This document shows, piece after piece, positions 31,801 through 41,278 of a DNA stretch of 64,000 nt. The stretch's first letter is position 1. Each line of letters starts with the position of its first letter. The stretch covers positions 1-64,000 of the forward strand of contig CBFHVI010000012.1 in the NCBI GenBank assembly GCA_965658995.1. Reading direction: 5' to 3'. The stretch is from CAJJDF01 sp965658995 (lineage in GTDB: Bacteria; Bacteroidota; Bacteroidia; Flavobacteriales_D; CAJJDF01). A program made the position numbers and the translations under genes. The notes below the pieces were generated by a model. That model was not told where the DNA came from. It saw only the letters and a list, made by a program, of their open reading frames with translations, and did no database searches.

Positions 31801-34359
31801 ATGAAAACAATCAAATTACTAGGATTGATGATGTTGTTATTCTTGACAAATCAATCCGTTTCACAATCCGTTTCAACCACTTTTTTTGTGGATGGGGTTT
31901 GCGGAATGTGCGAAGAAAGAATAGAAAAAGCGGTTTCCGTAAAAGGTGTTTCCTCCGCAGAATGGGATGTAGATTCCCGAATACTAAGTATCACTTACGA
32001 TAGTTCATCTGTGAAATTGATCGAATTACACCAGAGAATTGCCAAAGTAGGTCATGACACCGAGCTTGTAAAAGCTACTCAAGAAGATTACGACAATGTT
32101 CATGGATGCTGTAAATACCGAGATGAAGAAGTGAAAGAAGTCCATCAACCAGAGGTTCCGATTCCAGATACCATAGAAGAGAGTGTGGTCTTGAAGGGGA
32201 GAGTACTGGAAATTGGCGAAAATGGAAAAAGGACACCTGTGTACAGTGCTAATGTGTTCTGGCTAGAAACAATGAACGGGGTAACGACCGATGAGAATGG
32301 TTACTTTAAAATTTCCAAAGGAGAGAAAGAATCAAAACTCATTGTAAGTTACGTGGGGACAACTGCGGATAGTTTGGAGATAACAGATGAATCCAACATA
32401 GAAATTATCTTGAGCAATAGTATCAAGCTCAGAGGATTTACTGTAATTGAGCGAAGAAAAGGGATAGAAATATCTAAACTGAACGTGATCAAAATGGAGG
32501 GAATGAATCGAAAGGAATTAGCAAAAGCTGCCTGTTGTAATCTTTCAGAAAGTTTTGAAACGAACCCTTCGGTGGATGTATCGTATACCGATGCTGTAAC
32601 GGGAACTAAGCAAATCCAGATGCTGGGATTGTCGGGTGCTAACATTCAAATCACAAAGGAATTACTACCAGATATTCGAGGGTTTTCCTCGGTATACGGA
32701 ATGAATTTTGTGCCAGGTGACTGGATTGAAAGTATACAATTGGCAAAAGGTGTAGGCTCTGTGATGAATGGCTACGAAAGTATTGCTGGGCAAATAAATG
32801 TGGAAATAAAAAAGCCGGATGAGTCTGAAAGGTTTAATGTGAATCTGTATGCAAATCAAGGTGGAAGACAAGAATTTAACACCAATTTTAAAATCAAATT
32901 GAACGAGAAATGGTCAACTGGTTTCTTGCTTCATTCGAGTGTAAGAACCACAGAAAACGATGTGAATGCTGATGGTTTTTTGGATATGCCGATGATGCAA
33001 AATTTTATCGGGATAAACCGATGGAAGTTTAATAATGATTCTACCGGTTGGATGGGGCAAATAGGAATAGAGGGAGTGAGCTTGAAAAATGTAGGTGGCC
33101 AAAAAGGTTTCAGAGAGAATCAAACGATGGATACTTTGCATCCATGGGGAGCAACTACCGAGATTACTCGTGCTAGAGGTTGGTTCAAAATGGGAAAGGT
33201 TTTTAAAGAAAGTCCTGGAAAAAGTATCGGCCTACAAGTCTCCGCCTCTGATTACAATCAGATCTCGCAGTTTGGACTTACAACTTACAAAGCCAAACAA
33301 ACGTCAGGATATGCGAATCTAATTTTTCAAAACATCATAAAGACCACTGATCACTCTTATTTTGTTGGTGCCTCAGTGCTCATGGATGACTACAAAGAAT
33401 CGATTGATACCACTTCCTATGACAGGCTAGAGTTAACTCCTGGTGTTTATGGTGAGTACTCCTACTCGGGGGGCAAAAAATTTAATGCAGTAGTTGGCGC
33501 TAGAGCTGATTATAGTAATTTATTTGGTTTTTTCTTTACTCCAAGAATTCACCTAAAATACGACCTGAATGAGAAAACAATTCTTCGGTTAGCTGCCGGG
33601 CGAGGACAACGAACTGCCAATATTTTTGGGGAGAATCAGGGACTATTTGCCACCTCTAGAACAATACGAGTGAACGGAGATCCGAGTGAAAATACTCCTT
33701 ATGGATTACAAGCCGAAGTGGCTTGGAATATTGGAGTTAATTTGGTTCGCGACTTTGATTTGGCAGGGAGAGAAGGGATGTTGTCAGTTGATCTATATCG
33801 AACTCAATTTCAAAATCAAATTGTGGTGGATTGGGAAAATCCAAACGAAATTTCGTTTTATAACCTACAGGGCATTTCCTTTTCCAATAGCTTGCAGGTT
33901 CAGCTAGACTACGAATTACTTCCATTGCTGGATGTCCGTTTGGCTTATAGATATTACGATATAAGGACTACGTACAACGAGGTCCTTCTGCAGAAACAAC
34001 TGGTTGCCAGAAATAGAGCATTTGTCAATTTCGGTTATGAGACAAAGAGTGAATGGAAATTTGACTTTACTTTGAACTGGATAGGTGAGCAGCGAATAGC
34101 CTCTACGAGTAGCAATCCTGAATTATTTCAGTACCGCGACAAATCGCCCTCGTATTTCTTGTCCAATGCCCAAATAACCAAAGTCTGGAGCAAGAAATTT
34201 TCTACCTACATAGGAGGGGAAAACATTTTTGACTTCCGTCAGGATCGACCAATCATTGATAGTGAAAATCCTTTTGGTAATAACTTTGAGTCTTCCTTGG
34301 TGTGGGCTCCTATTTTTGGACGAAACATTTATGTAGGACTCAGGTATACGATTGAATAA
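31801..34359 (+). CDS. TonB-dependent receptor with N-terminal heavy-metal-associated (HMA) domain
   Basis: An 852-residue outer-membrane receptor. Residues 1-21 are a signal peptide. Residues about 26-95 form an HMA fold with the metal-binding CGMC (Cys34, Cys37) in VDGVCGMCEERIEKAV, the arrangement of copper chaperones such as CopZ. A second Cys pair (GCCKY, about 102-106) follows. Residues about 125-205 are a carboxypeptidase-regulatory-like domain (VTTDENGYFKIS). The plug (about 230-330, QIQMLGLSGANIQITKELLP and GSVMNGYESIAGQINVEI) and a 22-strand-type barrel complete the protein, ending in NIYVGLRYTIE. HMA plus TonB receptor suggests uptake or binding of a copper-like metal or metallophore. 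Probably co-transcribed with the HYC_CC_PP gene. Confidence 0.9.
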   Translation: MKTIKLLGLMMLLFLTNQSVSQSVSTTFFVDGVCGMCEERIEKAVSVKGVSSAEWDVDSRILSITYDSSSVKLIELHQRIAKVGHDTELVKATQEDYDNVHGCCKYRDEEVKEVHQPEVPIPDTIEESVVLKGRVLEIGENGKRTPVYSANVFWLETMNGVTTDENGYFKISKGEKESKLIVSYVGTTADSLEITDESNIEIILSNSIKLRGFTVIERRKGIEISKLNVIKMEGMNRKELAKAACCNLSESFETNPSVDVSYTDAVTGTKQIQMLGLSGANIQITKELLPDIRGFSSVYGMNFVPGDWIESIQLAKGVGSVMNGYESIAGQINVEIKKPDESERFNVNLYANQGGRQEFNTNFKIKLNEKWSTGFLLHSSVRTTENDVNADGFLDMPMMQNFIGINRWKFNNDSTGWMGQIGIEGVSLKNVGGQKGFRENQTMDTLHPWGATTEITRARGWFKMGKVFKESPGKSIGLQVSASDYNQISQFGLTTYKAKQTSGYANLIFQNIIKTTDHSYFVGASVLMDDYKESIDTTSYDRLELTPGVYGEYSYSGGKKFNAVVGARADYSNLFGFFFTPRIHLKYDLNEKTILRLAAGRGQRTANIFGENQGLFATSRTIRVNGDPSENTPYGLQAEVAWNIGVNLVRDFDLAGREGMLSVDLYRTQFQNQIVVDWENPNEISFYNLQGISFSNSLQVQLDYELLPLLDVRLAYRYYDIRTTYNEVLLQKQLVARNRAFVNFGYETKSEWKFDFTLNWIGEQRIASTSSNPELFQYRDKSPSYFLSNAQITKVWSKKFSTYIGGENIFDFRQDRPIIDSENPFGNNFESSLVWAPIFGRNIYVGLRYTIE

Positions 34360-34374
34360 GTGGGTTGTAAACAA

Positions 34375-34407
34375 TAAAAAAGCCTTGAATTTTCAAGGCT
34401 TTTTTTA
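34375..34407. terminator. Bidirectional terminator between the metal receptor and the subtilisin
   Basis: AGCCTTGA (34381-34388) pairs with TCAAGGCT (34393-34400) around a 4-nt loop, flanked by A's on the left and T's on the right. It works for both convergent genes. Confidence 0.88.
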
Positions 34408-34416
34408 TTCACTTTG

Positions 34417-36021
34417 TTATTTACTCATTTCTTCTGCTAACTTGAGCGCGTTGTAGGTGTTTACCACTCCGTCACTCACAGAGAGCTCCTTGAATCTCAC
34501 TTTCTTTTTGCTTCCCGGAATCCGAACTTTTTTCTTGCCTTTGTTTGTGGCAGATTTCAGAAGGATTTCTTTAAGTTGAGCAACTGTCAAATCAGGGTAA
34601 TAACTCCAGACTAATGCCGCTACACCACTCACTACTGGGGCAGCAAAACTCGTTCCTTGTGATACCTGATAAGTGTTTCCAACATCCGTTGAAACTATGT
34701 CCTGACCAGGAGCAAACAGGTCAACATTTTCATTTCCAAAATTTGAAAATCCAGCAGGTAATTTCTTTTTTGTGTGGTAGGTAGAAGCTCCCACACAGAT
34801 TAAGTTAGTTACTTTTGAATTGTCGAGTAATTTATCACTAGGGAAATTGTTCGTAGTATCGATGTTTTTGTTGTCATTTCCTGCTGCATGAACCAATAAT
34901 ACTCCATTCTCTTCGGCATATTTAAAAGCATCATCCACCATACTTTTATTCACGGTGTACGCTTTTCCAAAACTCATATTAATGACTTTAGCTCCATTAT
35001 CTACAGCATATCTTATCGCCAGTGCAATGTCCTTGTCGTATTCATCACCGTTGGGAACTGCACGCAATGACATCAGCAACACATTATTGGCAATTCCATC
35101 AATTCCAATAGAGTTATTTTGAGTAGCACCGATAATCCCTGCGCAAAAAGTTCCATGAAATGCATCTGGACCAGTTACGTCATTATTCCCATAATTATAA
35201 TCTCTTATGTCATCCGTATTGTCGCCAATAATATCTTCTCTAGGAGTAAAGTCGAGGTTGTAGTAAGCTGTTTTTTCGGCCTCAAAATGATCCAATCCCT
35301 CTTTCAAGCCTTCCTTTGTAAGGCCCATTTTTCCAAAAAAGACAAGTCTTCTTTTTAGTTTTTTGGCTGGCTTAGTGGATGTGGTAATGCTTTTTACCTC
35401 CTCAAAAGTAGTTGCAGATGTTTTTTCCATACTTCCCAACGAATCATATAAATCCGACACAAATGAATAAAGTTGCTTCATTTGTAAGAATTGTTGTTCT
35501 GCTTCCGTTTTTTTTTTGGAAATTTCGACTTTCATCTTTTGATATTCAGCAAAATCTTTTCTCTCAGCCTCCGCTATTTCCGATTTTGATTTATTTTCGA
35601 ATTTGGCATGTAATTTTCTGTAAAGTCGAGTTATTTCTAGAGGCGCTTTGTCCAAGTTTTCTCCCTTCGAATTTCCAAGAAAATTCCATCCATTTATATC
35701 ATCAATGTATCCATTGTTGTCGTCATCTATTCCATTTCCGGGAATTTCTTTTTTGTTTACCCAAATATTGTCTTTCAAGTCTTCATGATTCACATCAATT
35801 CCGGCATCTATTACAGCAACAACAATTGATTTTTTTGTTGATTTACCCTTGAGGCGTTCCTCATAAGCTTTATAAGTGTTTGTACCCATTGTTTTTCTGG
35901 AAACATCTTTAGATTGCCAGTTCAGTATCTTTTCGTCATAGGACGAAACATCCGCTGTTTGGGTTTTTCCAACAAGAGAGAAAAGTAATAAAGTTGAGGA
36001 AAGAAGGTAAATAGTTTTCAT
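34417..36021 (-). CDS. Subtilisin-like S8 serine peptidase with a large insertion
   Basis: A 534-residue secreted protease. A signal peptide occupies residues 1-20. The catalytic triad is Asp72 (AVIDAGIDVNHEDL), His289 (FHGTFCAGIIGAT) and Ser458 (QGTSFAAPVVSG), with oxyanion Asn382 in HAAGNDN. A segment after Asp72 (GNGIDDDNNGYIDDINGW) is a calcium-loop-like region common in Bacteroidota S8 enzymes. The unusual part is the stretch of about 160 residues (roughly 120-280) between Asp and His, rich in Lys/Glu and partly coiled-coil (YQKMKVEISKKKTEAEQQF). No T9SS sorting domain is visible at the C-terminus. It probably degrades periplasmic or extracellular protein. It lies 9 bp downstream of the aminotransferase gene. 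Confidence 0.87.
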   Translation of the reverse strand: MKTIYLLSSTLLLFSLVGKTQTADVSSYDEKILNWQSKDVSRKTMGTNTYKAYEERLKGKSTKKSIVVAVIDAGIDVNHEDLKDNIWVNKKEIPGNGIDDDNNGYIDDINGWNFLGNSKGENLDKAPLEITRLYRKLHAKFENKSKSEIAEAERKDFAEYQKMKVEISKKKTEAEQQFLQMKQLYSFVSDLYDSLGSMEKTSATTFEEVKSITTSTKPAKKLKRRLVFFGKMGLTKEGLKEGLDHFEAEKTAYYNLDFTPREDIIGDNTDDIRDYNYGNNDVTGPDAFHGTFCAGIIGATQNNSIGIDGIANNVLLMSLRAVPNGDEYDKDIALAIRYAVDNGAKVINMSFGKAYTVNKSMVDDAFKYAEENGVLLVHAAGNDNKNIDTTNNFPSDKLLDNSKVTNLICVGASTYHTKKKLPAGFSNFGNENVDLFAPGQDIVSTDVGNTYQVSQGTSFAAPVVSGVAALVWSYYPDLTVAQLKEILLKSATNKGKKKVRIPGSKKKVRFKELSVSDGVVNTYNALKLAEEMSK

Positions 36022-36030
36022 AGGGTAGTG

Positions 36031-37245
36031 TTAAATTGTTTGAGTGATTTTTTCTACCGATTCAATTACGGTTTTCGTAATAATGTCTATTTGCACATTG
36101 GTGAGTGTGTAGTACACCGGTAAACTTATTTCACAAGCATAATTCAAATATGTTTGAGGATAGTGTGATATATCATAAGTTGATTTAAAAGCTGTTAGCA
36201 TCGGTATAGGCAAGTAATGGACATTTACAGCGACTTGTTTTTCGGATATTTCACGGATAATGAGGTCTCTTTGCGTTTCGGTTATCCCCTTGATTCTGAA
36301 TAGATAAAGATGAAAGGATCCTGTTTTGTTTTTTTGTTCAAATACGGGAGTTTTTGCCCAGCTGTAGGCAGAAAAAGCTTCATTGTACCGGATCATTATT
36401 TCTCTTCTTCGTGCTAAGTTTCCTTCATATCGTGCCAACTCGACAAGTCCCATGGAGGCTTGGATATCTGTCATGTTGCATTTAAATCCTGATTCCACAA
36501 CGTCATAGCGCCACGCACCGAGCTGCATTTTGCTAAAAGCATCTTTGCTTTGGCCATGAAGAGACATAGTTTTTAGTTTCTTTCTTAGTTCCTCATTATC
36601 AAAAGGTTTCGGCATATTGAGCGCAATGGCACCTCCCTCTGCAGTAGATAAGTTTTTGACCGCATGAAAAGAAAAAACAGACACGTCCGCTAGGCTTCCT
36701 GCTCTTTTGCCATGATACAAAGCGCCAATGCTATGTGCCGAATCAGATACTACAGCAATTCGACCAAGTTGTTCTTGAATGTCGTTTCTAGGCGTAAATA
36801 AATTGTTAACTTCTGGGGAATTGATAAGCTCATATATTTCGTTGTAATCACAAGGAAGTCCTGCAATATCTACAGGCATAATTATTTTGGTTCTTTCTGT
36901 GATTACTTCTTTAATTTTTTTTACGTTAATATTAAAGTCCTCTTCATTTACATCTACCATGATTAATTTGGCACCGCTGTGCACCACAACATTGGCCGTT
37001 GCACAATACGTGTAAGCTGGCACGATAACTTCGTCACCTTCTCCAATTCCCATCCAGCTCAATAGAAGTTGAATTCCAGGTGTGGCAGCACTTACACACA
37101 CCGTTGCTGGGTTTCCACAATACTCGCTCAGTTCGTTTTCGAACTTTAGTGTTTTTGGTCCTGTGGTAATCCATCCCGATTGGAGCGTATCAATTACTTC
37201 ATCAATTATTTGTTGATCTATTCTTGGAGGTGAAAATGGAATCAT
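36031..37245 (-). CDS. DegT/DnrJ/EryC1/StrS-family PLP aminotransferase
   Basis: A 404-residue sugar aminotransferase-type enzyme. The N-terminus IPFSPPRIDQQIIDEVID and TLQSGWITTGPKTLKFENEL are characteristic of this family. PLP is held by Asp168 (VSDSAHSIGA) and the Schiff-base lysine Lys197 (FHAVKNLSTAEGGAI). The C-terminal VAVNVHYLPIPML is the substrate-binding end. Such enzymes transaminate keto-sugars of surface polysaccharide or antibiotic pathways. The substrate is not clear and no other sugar genes flank it. The ATG is at 37245. It probably shares a transcript with the S8 protease gene downstream. Confidence 0.87.
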   Translation of the reverse strand: MIPFSPPRIDQQIIDEVIDTLQSGWITTGPKTLKFENELSEYCGNPATVCVSAATPGIQLLLSWMGIGEGDEVIVPAYTYCATANVVVHSGAKLIMVDVNEEDFNINVKKIKEVITERTKIIMPVDIAGLPCDYNEIYELINSPEVNNLFTPRNDIQEQLGRIAVVSDSAHSIGALYHGKRAGSLADVSVFSFHAVKNLSTAEGGAIALNMPKPFDNEELRKKLKTMSLHGQSKDAFSKMQLGAWRYDVVESGFKCNMTDIQASMGLVELARYEGNLARRREIMIRYNEAFSAYSWAKTPVFEQKNKTGSFHLYLFRIKGITETQRDLIIREISEKQVAVNVHYLPIPMLTAFKSTYDISHYPQTYLNYACEISLPVYYTLTNVQIDIITKTVIESVEKITQTI

Positions 37246-37333
37246 TTATTATTGTAGTGTTAATGAGTTAAAAGTAAGAAATAATCTTATCTAATTCTCA
37301 TCGTTTTTCGTTTTTAATAACTCCTACACCGCC

Positions 37334-37786
37334 TTGAATTTAGAATTAGCCACAGAAAAATTGAAAAACTATTGTGCCTATCAAGAACGTAGTCACCAAG
37401 AAGTAAAGGAAAAATTGTACAAACTTGGATTGTACAAGAACGAGGTAAACGAGGTGATTACTCGATTAATTGAAGAGGATTTTCTGAATGAGCAACGCTT
37501 TGCTGAGTCTTTTGTTTCCGGAAAGTTTAAAATAAAAAAGTGGGGAAGAGTGAAGATAAAAGCCCACCTAAAACAAAGACAAATCTCTGAGTATTGTATT
37601 AAAAAAGGAATGGAGGAAATAGAAGAGGATGCCTATTTAAAGACGTTGGAATATTGGATACAAAGAAAGGACTGCGAAATATCTGAACCAGATTCGTTCA
37701 AAAAAAAAGGCAAGATAGCAGCCTTCGTAATTCAAAAAGGATTTGAGTCTCGGCTTGTTTGGGAGTATATAAACGCGCTAGAATAA
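37334..37786 (+). CDS. recX: RecX-family regulatory protein
   Basis: A 150-residue protein with the RecX pattern of helical repeats: LKNYCAYQERSHQEVKEKLY, then ITRLIEEDFLNEQRFAESFV, then WGRVKIKAHLKQRQIS. RecX binds RecA filaments and limits recombination. No recA gene is in the window. No ATG or GTG is available in the open frame, which begins after a TAA about 45 bp upstream, so the start is a TTG at 37334. The gene is convergent with the T9SS gene, with only 1 bp between stops. The length is normal for RecX (about 150). Confidence 0.85.
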   Translation: MNLELATEKLKNYCAYQERSHQEVKEKLYKLGLYKNEVNEVITRLIEEDFLNEQRFAESFVSGKFKIKKWGRVKIKAHLKQRQISEYCIKKGMEEIEEDAYLKTLEYWIQRKDCEISEPDSFKKKGKIAAFVIQKGFESRLVWEYINALE

Positions 37787-37787
37787 C

Positions 37788-39773
37788 TTACTTTACCACA
37801 GTTATCTCACCGACTATTTCTTTGATTATTCCTTTGGTCGTTTTGACTCTCATTTTATACGGATAGCATCCGATAGGAACAATCTTCGCTGAGTGCACTC
37901 CGTCCCAGCTTGCTTGGATGTTGTCGGTTTCAAAAATGAGTTCGCCCCATCGGTTAAAGATTTGCCATTCAAGGGATTCTATTCCTGATAGCACCGGAAA
38001 AAGTAAATCGTTGGTTCCATCAAAATTAGGGGAGAACGAATTAGGGACAAACACCAAAAAATCTTCTTGTAATTGTAGCTCTTTGGAGATCGAATCTATA
38101 CAACCATATCTGTCGATTCCTGTCAGAGTTATCGAATACTTTTCGCTCCTCTGGATAGGAAAGCTTATGGGGCAAGGCGACAAATCATAAGAGGAGTTTC
38201 CGAGATCTGTATGACCAAAATTCCAAAACTGAGAAACAACGGGAGATGAGGTGTTTGTGAAACACACCATTGGGCTGTATGAATACACAGGGCTTGGCGA
38301 GAAGGTAAAGTTCATGTCGGGCAGTGTCCGAACCCAGATGGTTGCGGTGGTGTCGTGTATACAACCTGAATCGGAGACGGTTCTCAATGAAGCAATATGG
38401 GCGCCTGGTTGAGGGAAAACGTAAGAAGAGTTTTTTCCATTCAAATTTATGGGCGAATCCCAGAGCCACGAAACAATACTGCCGCTTGAAATAGACGAGG
38501 TACTCGAGAAACTAGTGGTTTGGCCAAAACAAACCGTATCAGCACTGAAGGATGAAACAGGCATTGGATAGGAGTAAATTGTAACTGGCACCTGAAGCTG
38601 ACAAAGATTACTGTCTAGAACCGTAACCTGATAGAAGCCGGGTGATAAATTGGTAAAACTAGAATCCGACTGAAAGCTAGAACTGTTTAAAGAGAAGGAG
38701 TAAGGTTTTGTTCCTCCCATTATTTTGGTGAGTGAGAGTGCTCCATCATTTTTGTTGGAGCAACTTCCAACTGAATCTTTTTGTGCGGATATCGTAGGTT
38801 GCACAACGATTAACGAATCGGAAAGTAAGCAGCCTTCACTAAAGTTAAGTTTTACTTGAAATAATCCAGTCATTCCAGAAGACACGGTTAGAAGTGAGGT
38901 AGTGTCGTTTACTAAAGCTACACCGTTTCTGTACCATTGAATGGACTGAGGGATTGAATCGAATACCGCCCGAAGTGTAAGATTGTTTTGACAACTATGT
39001 CCCGAACTTGAAATTGTAACTGAAGGAGCAACATAGGAAAGCCTCAAGTTGTCCATCGCGCCATAATAAGCTTGAGGTGCTGGCGAACTCAACAGTGCGC
39101 AATTCGGACCAAAAACTAAAGTGGTAATAGGAATGGAGGGAGAGAACTCAAACGTGTAAGTATTCCATGAATTGTTGTTTAGGACGGGAATCAGGGTGTC
39201 TAATGTTACCCAGTTTGGCGAATAACTAGGACAGTTTGCTGTGGTTCCACCTCCTCCAATGGTAGTTCTAGGGTAAGGCAAATTGGAACACGAATTAGAT
39301 CCATACACGGCAATTGGTCTCGGGGTAATAGAGGCAATTTGGGCATAATCGAACTCAATTCTATAGGTTTTTCCTGGATGAAGAGTATCAAGAAGACAAG
39401 CCCCAAAAAATTCTTTTGTATTCCCATTTCCCACAGCAAATCCAATCACGCCTGTGCCATGAGGAAATGGAAACGGAATAAAAGGTAATATGTAGCCACA
39501 ATTGAAGTAATCGGGTGAATTATTAGCCAAAGCATCCCTCCAATGATTCACTCTTGATAGTTGAGAGGCTTGAGTAGGACACGTGGAGTAATCTTCGAAA
39601 GAAGGATTGGGCAGTATGGGAGGTAATACTCCTATGGTACAATTGCACTCCGAGGTGTCATTCAAATCAACAAGGCCATCTAAGTCATCATCAATTCCGT
39701 TGTCGCAAATTTCTTGCGAAAATGTGGGACTTACCAATACAAGGAAAGACAATATGGTGAGCCAAGTTTTCAT
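37788..39773 (-). CDS. Large secreted protein with T9SS type-B sorting domain
   Basis: A 661-residue surface protein. After a signal peptide (residues 1-19, SPTFSQ) comes a DDDLDGLVD calcium-type repeat (GIDDDLDGLVDLND, about 25-38). Residues about 45-255 hold a beta-sandwich carbohydrate-binding-like domain (GKTYRIEFDYAQI, ATTLVFGPN), then Ig/PKD-like segments (SIQWYRNGVALV, SAQKDSVGSCSNKNDGALSL). The C-terminal gliding-motility-associated domain is complete (FVPNSFSPNFDGTNDLLFP, FNRWGELIF, ASWDGVHSAKIVPIG). Function is unknown. Unlike the first T9SS type-B gene it has no PorP/SprF neighbour. The segments just after its start are AT-rich and lead into the decayed genes. Confidence 0.86.
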   Translation of the reverse strand: MKTWLTILSFLVLVSPTFSQEICDNGIDDDLDGLVDLNDTSECNCTIGVLPPILPNPSFEDYSTCPTQASQLSRVNHWRDALANNSPDYFNCGYILPFIPFPFPHGTGVIGFAVGNGNTKEFFGACLLDTLHPGKTYRIEFDYAQIASITPRPIAVYGSNSCSNLPYPRTTIGGGGTTANCPSYSPNWVTLDTLIPVLNNNSWNTYTFEFSPSIPITTLVFGPNCALLSSPAPQAYYGAMDNLRLSYVAPSVTISSSGHSCQNNLTLRAVFDSIPQSIQWYRNGVALVNDTTSLLTVSSGMTGLFQVKLNFSEGCLLSDSLIVVQPTISAQKDSVGSCSNKNDGALSLTKIMGGTKPYSFSLNSSSFQSDSSFTNLSPGFYQVTVLDSNLCQLQVPVTIYSYPMPVSSFSADTVCFGQTTSFSSTSSISSGSIVSWLWDSPINLNGKNSSYVFPQPGAHIASLRTVSDSGCIHDTTATIWVRTLPDMNFTFSPSPVYSYSPMVCFTNTSSPVVSQFWNFGHTDLGNSSYDLSPCPISFPIQRSEKYSITLTGIDRYGCIDSISKELQLQEDFLVFVPNSFSPNFDGTNDLLFPVLSGIESLEWQIFNRWGELIFETDNIQASWDGVHSAKIVPIGCYPYKMRVKTTKGIIKEIVGEITVVK

Positions 39774-39840
39774 CTATCTAAATTACAAAAAAAAATCGAC
39801 CTCTCATTCTTGATGCTTTTAGTTTCGTTAGGTCGAGTTT

Positions 39841-40490
39841 ATTTTTTTTTGACCTAAAATCTTCTTTAGGATTCCGCCTTTTACGTTGTTCATGTCAAAT
39901 TCTAGGATAAATGCTTTGGGGTCTATTTCGTTAATTAGGTTGTAGGTTCTTCTTATGTCAATTCGATTGATGAGACCGAATGCATGATTTCTTTTTGTTC
40001 CGCCTCTCCGGTATTTCCGAGACCTTTTACTCCTTTGTAAATGGTGATGCCAATCCCAATTTCTTGCGTAAGCCCTTTTCTACTTTTTCAGGTTCTTTGG
40101 ATACAATCACAAGTCCGATTTAATCTTCGAAACCTTCAATAGTTAAATCGATTACCTTGGCAATAAGAAAAAATGTAAGAACAGAATACATGGCTATTTC
40201 TAATGAGAGTAAAATTGCGGTTGCCGAAAAAAGTAAGGTGTTGAATATAAGAATGATCGTACCTATGCTGAAGCCAAAACGATTGTTGAGGTAGATTCCC
40301 AATATTTCGGATCCGTCTAGTACAGCATCGTTTTTAATGGTTAATCCTATTCCAGTACCTAAAAATAATCCTCCAAAAATGGCAATTATAAGTTTGTCCT
40401 CGGTTAACGAACTGAAGTTCTCGAAATGAATAAAAACAGCTAGTACTGAGATGGAAATGAGTGATTATATAACAAAGATGAGTTAGAATG
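39841..40490 (-). pseudogene. Decayed YitT-family membrane protein gene
   Basis: On the minus strand a frame running from about 40478 to 40120 reads a YitT-type core (DAVLDGSEILGIYLNNRFGF, then SIGTIILIFN and AKVIDLTIEGFED) and stops. After the stop, other frames continue the same family: GLVIVSKEPEKVEKGL, then ITIYKGVKGL, and finally IDPKAFILEFDMNNVKGG, the C-terminal DUF2179 domain. So the gene carries at least three frame disruptions, and upstream of the core the N-terminal membrane helices are missing or scrambled. The order and strand of the blocks are exactly those of an intact YitT protein of about 290 residues. It is a relic, most likely recent because the block similarity is still easily read. 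Confidence 0.8.
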
Positions 40491-40550
40491 CAGCAGATTT
40501 TATGGAATTCTTTCTTTTGGAACTAAACCTAAATATAAACTGAAAATAAA

Positions 40551-41192
40551 TTGTATCTTAGGATAAAATCAAAACTGTTGAATATTACGTTTTTCACAAA
40601 ATTAAAGTGGGTGTTAGAGATTGCTGTAGTGTTTGTAATTATTGTATCCACCAATCTTATAGACCGGAATAATTTTGTTCGGGTAAAGGATTCCATTACT
40701 ACTATTTATGAAGATCGCCTTGTGGCTAATGACTTGATTTTTGGCATGATGAAATGTGTGTATGCCAAAGAAATTGCCCTCGTTACTTCGGATACAGCTT
40801 ACTTTTCTAAGGAGAGTGAGCAGTTCACTCAAAAATTAAGCAGATTTGTAACACGCTATGAGAAAACAAAACTCACTCCCAAGGAGAAAGAAATATTTAC
40901 TGATTTAAAAGTTAATTACAACGAGTTGAAAGACTTGGAAGCGTCCTACTTAAAGTCAAGTTTTGCTGATTATAGCGAACTACTGGAAGTGTAAAAGTAG
41001 TGAAGTCTCATTTGTACGAAATGTCAAAAATTCAATTGGAGGAAGGATGAAGGGTCAAGTATCACACAACGAATAATTGAAACTGTAGAGTGTTCACCCA
41101 GATCGAGATTTTTTTACTTGTATTCTTGGCCATAGTCGTCCAAGTATTAATTATTTACTCTGCCAGAAAAAAGAAAGAGGTAGAAGAGTAAA
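40551..41192 (+). pseudogene. Disrupted MCP-like four-helix-bundle domain membrane protein
   Basis: An open segment at 40551-40994 (147 codons, no ATG, from a TTG) encodes a membrane helix (WVLEIAVVFVIIVSTNLI) and a helical bundle (KEIFTDLKVNYNELKDLEA) like the four-helix ligand domain of methyl-accepting sensors. It stops at 40994. Shifting by one frame continues it (VVKSHLYEMSKIQLEEG). After further shifts a second membrane helix and basic tail appear (FLAIVVQVLIIYSARKKKEVEE, read near 41120-41192). Full-length relatives of about 200-215 residues have precisely these parts. At least two frameshifts therefore inactivate it. It lies back to back with the YitT relic. Confidence 0.65.
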
Positions 41193-41243
41193 CAGAATTA
41201 AAAAGTAGGGGCATTTTTCCCGCAGTTTTAAGTTAGGCTTTTG

Positions 41244-41251
41244 TACCTTTG
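41244..41251 (+). promoter_or_regulatory. Bacteroidota -7 element (TACCTTTG)
   Basis: TACCTTTG fits TAnnTTTG. It lies 27 bp before the ATG at 41279 and rules out the TTG/ATG at 41249-41254, which overlap it. Confidence 0.5.
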
Positions 41252-41278
41252 ATGAGAATTAATAGTAATATATCTGTT

